This document shows, one piece after another, positions 5,386 through 9,153 of a stretch of DNA of 9,153 nt (within the stretch, counting starts at the first letter, position 1; each line of letters opens with the position of its first letter). The translations under genes and the position numbers were made by a program. The DNA lies in assembly GCA_027490555.1 (NCBI GenBank), contig JAIXXW010000295.1, positions 1-9,153 on the forward strand, given 5' to 3'. Source of the DNA: Comamonadaceae bacterium (GTDB lineage Bacteria; Pseudomonadota; Gammaproteobacteria; Burkholderiales; Burkholderiaceae_C). The notes beneath the pieces are model-generated. The model was not told the DNA's origin. It saw nothing but the letters and a program-made list of their open reading frames with translations, and searched no databases.

Positions 5386-6351
5386 ATGCTCTACAAACGC
5401 AACAACCCCCAACTCAACCAGCACGGCGAGCTGATCCACCTGCTGTCCACCGAAGGCCTGTCCAAGGACATCCTCACGCACATCCTGGACACCGCGCAGG
5501 GCTTTGTCAGCGTCAGCGACCGCGAGGTCAAGAAAGTCCCGCTGTTGCGCGGCAAAAGTGTGTTCAACCTGTTCTTTGAAAACAGCACCCGCACCCGCAC
5601 CACCTTCGACATCGCGGCCACCCGCTTGTCGGCCGATGTCTACACCCTGGACATCGCCCGCTCGTCGGCCAGCAAGGGCGAGACGCTGCTCGACACAATC
5701 GCCAACCTGAGTGCCATGGCCGCCGATATTTTTGTGGTGCGCCACAGCGAATCGGGCGCGCCTTACCTGATCGCCCAGCATGTGGCGCCCCATGTGCACG
5801 TGGTCAATGCGGGGGATGGTCGCCACGCCCACCCTACCCAGGCGCTGCTGGACATGTACACCATCCGGCACTACAAGAAAGACTTTGCCAACCTCACCGT
5901 GGCCATCGTGGGCGATGTGCTGCACTCGCGGGTGGCGCGCTCGGACATCCACGCCCTGACCACGCTGGGCTGCGCCGAGGTGCGGGTGGTCGGCCCCAAA
6001 ACCCTGGTGCCAGCCGACATGGCCCAGATGGGGGTGCGGGTGTTCAACACCCTCGAAGAAGGCATCCAGGGCTGCGATGTGGTGATCATGCTGCGGCTGC
6101 AAAACGAGCGCATGAGTGGCGCACTCCTGCCCTCCAGCCAGGAGTATTTCGAGAGCTTTGGTCTCACGCCCGAAAAACTGCAACGGGCCAAGCCCGACGC
6201 CATCGTCATGCACCCGGGGCCGATCAACCGGGGCGTTGAAATCGACTCGGCCGTGGTGGACGGCCAGCAAAGTGTGATCCTGCCGCAGGTGACGTTTGGG
6301 ATCGCGGTGCGCATGGCCGTGATGAGCATCGTCGCCGGCAACGAGGCATAA
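5386..6351 (+). CDS. pyrB: Aspartate carbamoyltransferase catalytic subunit (321 aa)
   Basis: Condenses carbamoyl phosphate with aspartate to give N-carbamoyl-L-aspartate, the first committed step of pyrimidine synthesis. Motifs: the carbamoyl-phosphate loop ENSTRTRTTF (STRTRT at 67-72); SASKGET (94-100, with S96 and K97 of the loop donated by the neighbouring subunit); HPTQ (149-152); IVGDVLHSRVARS; the aspartate-binding LRLQNERM; and MHPGPINRGVE (275-285). The N-terminus extends beyond that of the E. coli enzyme, as in Pseudomonas-type ATCases, which assemble with a pseudo-dihydroorotase; such a gene follows 9 bases downstream. GAGG at 5372-5375, ten bases before the ATG, is the likely ribosome-binding site. 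No pyrI-type regulatory subunit is present in the window. All catalytic residues I can check are intact. Confidence 0.97.
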   Translation: MLYKRNNPQLNQHGELIHLLSTEGLSKDILTHILDTAQGFVSVSDREVKKVPLLRGKSVFNLFFENSTRTRTTFDIAATRLSADVYTLDIARSSASKGETLLDTIANLSAMAADIFVVRHSESGAPYLIAQHVAPHVHVVNAGDGRHAHPTQALLDMYTIRHYKKDFANLTVAIVGDVLHSRVARSDIHALTTLGCAEVRVVGPKTLVPADMAQMGVRVFNTLEEGIQGCDVVIMLRLQNERMSGALLPSSQEYFESFGLTPEKLQRAKPDAIVMHPGPINRGVEIDSAVVDGQQSVILPQVTFGIAVRMAVMSIVAGNEA

Positions 6352-6360
6352 GGAAAGAGC

Positions 6361-7656
6361 ATGAAGATCCTGATTCAGCATGGTCGCGTGATCGACCCGG
6401 CCAGCGGTTTTGACCAAACCGTGGATGTGGCCATGGCGGCGGGCCGCATCGTGGCGATGGGCCAGGTGCCTGCCGACTTCAGTCCCAACCGCGTGATCGA
6501 TGCCCAGGGCTGCATCGTGGCCCCAGGTTTGGTGGACTTGGCCGCGCGTTTGCGTGAACCCGGCCAGGAACACGCGGGCATGCTCGAGAGCGAGTTGGCC
6601 GCGGCGGTGGCCGGTGGCGTGACGAGCCTGGTGTGTCCCCCCGACACCGAACCGGTCCTGGACGAGCCTGGGCTGGTGGAGATGCTGCGCTACCGCGCCG
6701 AGAAATTGCACCAGGCCCGCGTGCTGCCGTTGGGCGCGCTCACGGTGGGCCTGCAAGGCGAGGTGCTGACCGAAATGGGCCAGCTGACCGCGGCCGGTTG
6801 TGTGGGCTTCAGCCAGGCCGAAGTGCCGATCCCCAGCACACAGGTGCTGCAACGCGCCTTGCAATACGCCAGCACCTTTGGTTTCACCGTTTGGCTGCGC
6901 CCCCAGGAGCTGCACCTGGGCAAGGGCGTGGCCGCCAGCGGCCCGTTGGCCACGCGCATGGGCCTGTCGGGCGTGTCGGTGGCGGCCGAAACCATCGCCT
7001 TGCACACGATTTTTGAACTGGTCCGGGCCACCCGGGCGCGCGTCCACCTGTGCCGCATCAGCAGCGCTGCGGGTGTCGAGTTGGTGCGCCAGGCCAAGGC
7101 CGAGGGCCTGCCGGTGACGGCCGACGTGAGCATCAACTCCCTGCACCTGACCGATGCCGACATGGGCTTTTTTGACAGCCGTGCGCGCCTGACGCCCGTG
7201 TTGCGCCAGCAGCGCGACCGGGAAGCCCTGCGCGCAGGGCTGGCCGATGGCACGCTGGACGTGCTGGTGTCCGACCACACCCCGGTCGATGCCGATGCCA
7301 AGGCCCTCCCGTTTGCCGAGGCCGAACCTGGCGCCACCGGCATGGAGCTGCTGTGGAGCCTGGCGCTCAAATGGGGGCAGGAAGCCGGTCTGCCTGTGGC
7401 CCAGGTGCTGTCGCGCATCACCGCCGATCCTGCCCGTGTGCTGGGCACCACGCTCGGTCCTTTGCAAGACTCGGTGGGCCACCTGGCCGTGGGGGGCGTG
7501 GCCGATGTCTGCGTGCTGTCCACGCAAGGTCATTGGCTGGTGGGCGACGCCGCGCTGCGCAGCCAGGGCAAGAGCACGCCGTTTTCCGGCTACGAATTGC
7601 CCGGGCGCGTGCTGGCCACCGTGGTGGCCGGGCAAGTGGCTTTCGAAGCGCCCTGA
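6361..7656 (+). CDS. pyrX: Dihydroorotase-like subunit without metal ligands (PyrX / PyrC' type), 431 aa
   Basis: An amidohydrolase-fold protein of the class I dihydroorotase family, usually annotated pyrC. The family frame is clear: an IDPASG start, VIDAQGCIVAPGLVDL, LREPGQEH, GGVTSLVCPPDTEPVLD, and the C-terminal LGTTLGPLQDSVGHLAVGGVADVCV. The metal site is not. The HxH that should follow VD is A61 and R63. The FSDD aspartate region reads FSQAE (150-154). The next histidine positions are R180 (WLRPQE) and R232 (HLCRIS). Only the late Asp (D305 in SDHTP) remains. Pseudomonas PyrC' is likewise inactive and needed structurally for ATCase assembly; I infer the same role here. The start has AAGGA six bases upstream. 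It lies 9 bases after pyrB, consistent with balanced expression of complex partners. A catalytic dihydroorotase must be encoded elsewhere. Most databases would call this pyrC. Confidence 0.9.
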   Translation: MKILIQHGRVIDPASGFDQTVDVAMAAGRIVAMGQVPADFSPNRVIDAQGCIVAPGLVDLAARLREPGQEHAGMLESELAAAVAGGVTSLVCPPDTEPVLDEPGLVEMLRYRAEKLHQARVLPLGALTVGLQGEVLTEMGQLTAAGCVGFSQAEVPIPSTQVLQRALQYASTFGFTVWLRPQELHLGKGVAASGPLATRMGLSGVSVAAETIALHTIFELVRATRARVHLCRISSAAGVELVRQAKAEGLPVTADVSINSLHLTDADMGFFDSRARLTPVLRQQRDREALRAGLADGTLDVLVSDHTPVDADAKALPFAEAEPGATGMELLWSLALKWGQEAGLPVAQVLSRITADPARVLGTTLGPLQDSVGHLAVGGVADVCVLSTQGHWLVGDAALRSQGKSTPFSGYELPGRVLATVVAGQVAFEAP

Positions 7657-7676
7657 GCGCAGGGTGCTGCAAGGGC

Positions 7677-8447
7677 ATGGGGTCTTGGATCGCGGTCTGG
7701 AAATTCCTGCGCGGCCTGTGGCATGTGCTGCGGGGCTTGTGGACCATCTGGCTGCGTTTCCCGCAGCTCAGCGCCGAGCAGCGCGAAATGCGTGTGCAGG
7801 CCTGGGCGCTGCAGTTTCTGGCGCTCTGGGGCATCCACCTGCAGGTTGTGGGTCAGCCGGTGGCCCAGGGTCCTGCCCTGATGGTGGCCAACCACATCTC
7901 TTGGCTGGACATCCTGGTCATCCATGCCGCCAGGCACTGCCGGTTTGTCTCCAAATCCGACATCCGCGCCTGGCCACTGGTGGGCCTGTTGGCCACCGGC
8001 GCTGGTACCCTTTACATTGAACGCAGCAAGCGCAGGGATGCCCTGCGCATGGTCAAGGACATGGCCGATGCGATGCGCAAGGGCGACGTGGTGGCGGTGT
8101 TTCCCGAGGGCACGACCAGCGACGGCCGCGCCTTGCTGCCTTTTCATGCCAACCTGATCCAGGCCGCCATCGAGGCGGATGCCCCGGTGCAGCCCATGTC
8201 CCTGAAATTCATCGATGCCCAGACCGGCGAGACCAGTTTTGCGCCGTGCTACATCGGCGACGACACCCTGATCGGCTCGGTCTGGCGAACCCTGAAAGCC
8301 GGCCGCATCGAAGCCGTGGTGCATTTTGGCCAGCCGCAAGCCGCCCAGGGCCGGGACCGCCGCGCCTGGGCGCAGGACCTGCGCCAGGACATCCTGCGCT
8401 TGCGGGACGAAGACAGCCAGTCCGGGGGCAGCGCTTCGGCGGGGTGA
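7677..8447 (+). CDS. plsC: 1-acyl-sn-glycerol-3-phosphate acyltransferase family protein (256 aa)
   Basis: A membrane-associated acyltransferase that probably moves a fatty acyl group from acyl-ACP or acyl-CoA to lysophosphatidic acid, giving phosphatidic acid for phospholipid synthesis. Seen: an N-terminal hydrophobic and Trp-rich stretch (4-28) likely to contact the membrane; the catalytic NHISWLD block (H73, D78); GTLYIERSKR (110-119), the second family block; and FPEGTTSDG (142-150), the phosphate-binding block. The C-terminal 20 residues are polar and low in complexity. The ATG at 7677 is the only start that keeps the N-terminal segment; AAGGG lies just one base before it, which is close for a ribosome-binding site. 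The gap to the pyrX stop is 20 bases, so the gene probably ends the pyr operon. A relative acting on another lyso-lipid, such as lyso-ornithine lipid, cannot be excluded from motifs alone. Confidence 0.88.
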   Translation: MGSWIAVWKFLRGLWHVLRGLWTIWLRFPQLSAEQREMRVQAWALQFLALWGIHLQVVGQPVAQGPALMVANHISWLDILVIHAARHCRFVSKSDIRAWPLVGLLATGAGTLYIERSKRRDALRMVKDMADAMRKGDVVAVFPEGTTSDGRALLPFHANLIQAAIEADAPVQPMSLKFIDAQTGETSFAPCYIGDDTLIGSVWRTLKAGRIEAVVHFGQPQAAQGRDRRAWAQDLRQDILRLRDEDSQSGGSASAG

Positions 8448-8450
8448 ATC

Positions 8451-8485
8451 GGCACGGGTGGGGTGACAACCCGCGCCAAGGTTTT
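8451..8485 (+). terminator. Weak terminator-like hairpin after plsC
   Basis: GGCACGGGT (8451-8459) can pair with ACCCGCGCC (8469-8477) with one A/C mismatch and a nine-base loop. It is followed by AAGG and only four Ts (8482-8485). It sits in the 37-base gap between convergent plsC and the ABC gene, where a terminator is expected, but the short T-run makes it a poor intrinsic terminator. Confidence 0.25.
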
Positions 8486-9153
8486 CAAACCAATTTGACG
8501 GGTTGGTATTTCGGGTCGGTGTGCTCGCAAGCCTGCGCTTTGGCACAGGGCATCTGGCACAGTTCGTGGTCGGTGACCGGGCAGGTGCGGTTGAAAGTCA
8601 CCACATGGTCCACTTCGGCACGGATGCCGATCCATTCGCCCAACTTGTGGTCATGGTGGCTGGGCACATGGGCCATCAGCAAATCGCCACTGGCCAGGCG
8701 CAAGGTGTACAAAAATTCCGAGCCGCGAAACGCCTTGCGGATGATTTCCGCCTTCACCGGGGCATCGTCGTCGTGCACGATGTCGTCGGCGCGCAGCAGC
8801 ACATCGCACTGGCCACCTTCGAACATGCAGGGCAGGGGGCATTCGGCCACGTCCCGGAGTTCGCCCACCGGGGTGCTCACCAGGATCTGCCCATCCACTT
8901 CGCGCAAGGTTGCGGGCGTGAACACGCCATGCCCGATGAAATCGGCCACAAAGCGTGTGGCCGGGCGGTGGTAGAGGCTGTAGGCATCGTCCCATTGGTG
9001 CAGCCGACCCTCGTTCATGACGCCGATCACATCACCGATGGCAAAGGCTTCGAGCTGGTCGTGCGTGACCAGCAAGGCGGTGGCCTGTGCGGCTTTGAGG
9101 ATGTTGCGCACCTCCTGGGCCAGCCGTTCGCGCAGATCGATGTCCAGGTTGGA
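8485..9153 (-). CDS. ABC transporter ATP-binding protein, FbpC/PotA-like (partial, N-terminus off the right edge)
   Basis: The C-terminal 222 residues of an ATPase that energises a binding-protein-dependent importer. The fragment opens in the D-loop that follows Walker B (SNLDIDLRERLAQEVR), then shows the H-loop ALLVTHDQLEAFAIGD (H31 of the fragment) and GRLHQWDDAYSLYHRPATRFVADFIG, the usual end of this nucleotide-binding domain. A TOBE-type regulatory region follows (PVGELRD, CDVLLRADDI, then FRGSEFLYTLRLASGDLLMAHVPS). The layout resembles iron(III), polyamine or thiosulfate-type importers, but the substrate cannot be read from this part. Odd feature: seven cysteines, all after the ATPase domain, at fragment positions 105, 109, 116, 191, 199, 203 and 209; the last four lie in a short tail with H196 and H211. 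Walker A, the Q-loop, the signature motif and any permease genes lie outside the window. Confidence 0.9.
   Translation of the reverse strand, partial: SNLDIDLRERLAQEVRNILKAAQATALLVTHDQLEAFAIGDVIGVMNEGRLHQWDDAYSLYHRPATRFVADFIGHGVFTPATLREVDGQILVSTPVGELRDVAECPLPCMFEGGQCDVLLRADDIVHDDDAPVKAEIIRKAFRGSEFLYTLRLASGDLLMAHVPSHHDHKLGEWIGIRAEVDHVVTFNRTCPVTDHELCQMPCAKAQACEHTDPKYQPVKLV

Noticed and set aside
5335..7635. A 766-codon open frame on the minus strand across pyrB and pyrX
   Set aside because: It lies antisense to two genes with clear family motifs. Its translation is low in complexity, rich in His, Gln and Gly with no recognisable domain. Long antisense frames are expected in GC-rich genes where codons such as TTA, CTA and TCA are avoided.
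1..9153. Search by eye for CRISPR repeats, tRNA or rRNA genes, IS ends, phage genes, toxin-antitoxin pairs and riboswitches
   Set aside because: No regularly spaced repeats, clover-leaf candidates, transposase or phage motifs were seen, and spacers are too short (104 bases at most) for most riboswitches. A covariance-model scan would settle the RNA part.

Overview
The window is GC-rich and almost wholly coding. Its gene order and protein sequences fit a betaproteobacterium of the order Burkholderiales, most likely Comamonadaceae; this is judged from gene content and recalled family sequences, not from a search. I see no insertion sequences, phage genes, CRISPR arrays, tRNAs or rRNAs. It reads as a conserved housekeeping block, not an accessory island. 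No stretch longer than about 105 bases lacks a gene.

Left part (1-2286): a minus-strand pair made of a divergent ThiD-like kinase (2011-1070) followed 8 bases later by hemL (1061 to beyond the left edge, so truncated). A small plus-strand rubredoxin gene (2116-2286) diverges from the kinase across a 104-base promoter region. The class I DNA photolyase gene phr (minus, 3762 or 3798 down to 2287) converges on rubredoxin with no spacer: the two TGA stops sit back to back in one TGATCA.

Central and right part (3837-8447): a six-gene plus-strand run, yqgE - ruvX - pyrR - pyrB - pyrC-like (pyrX) - plsC. yqgE/ruvX and ruvX/pyrR are joined by ATGA overlaps, and later gaps are 33, 9 and 20 bases, so the run is probably one operon. 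It combines an AlgH/UPF0301 protein, the putative pre-16S rRNA nuclease, the PyrR regulator/phosphoribosyltransferase, aspartate transcarbamoylase, a dihydroorotase-like subunit that has lost nearly all metal ligands, and a lysophosphatidic-acid-type acyltransferase. The ATCase/pseudo-DHOase pair should form a Pseudomonas-type ATCase complex, so a catalytic dihydroorotase is expected elsewhere in the genome. A TAAAAT -10 element only 6 bases before the yqgE ATG suggests a leaderless or nearly leaderless operon transcript.

Right edge (8485-9153, minus): the C-terminal half of an ABC transporter ATPase of the FbpC/PotA type. It carries an unusual set of seven cysteines after the nucleotide-binding domain.

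I found no clearly new multi-gene system. The points most worth a second look are the substrate of the ThiD-like kinase, the cysteine-rich tail of the ABC ATPase, and how the pyr genes are regulated, given a PyrR that seems to lack RNA-binding residues and has no attenuator leader.
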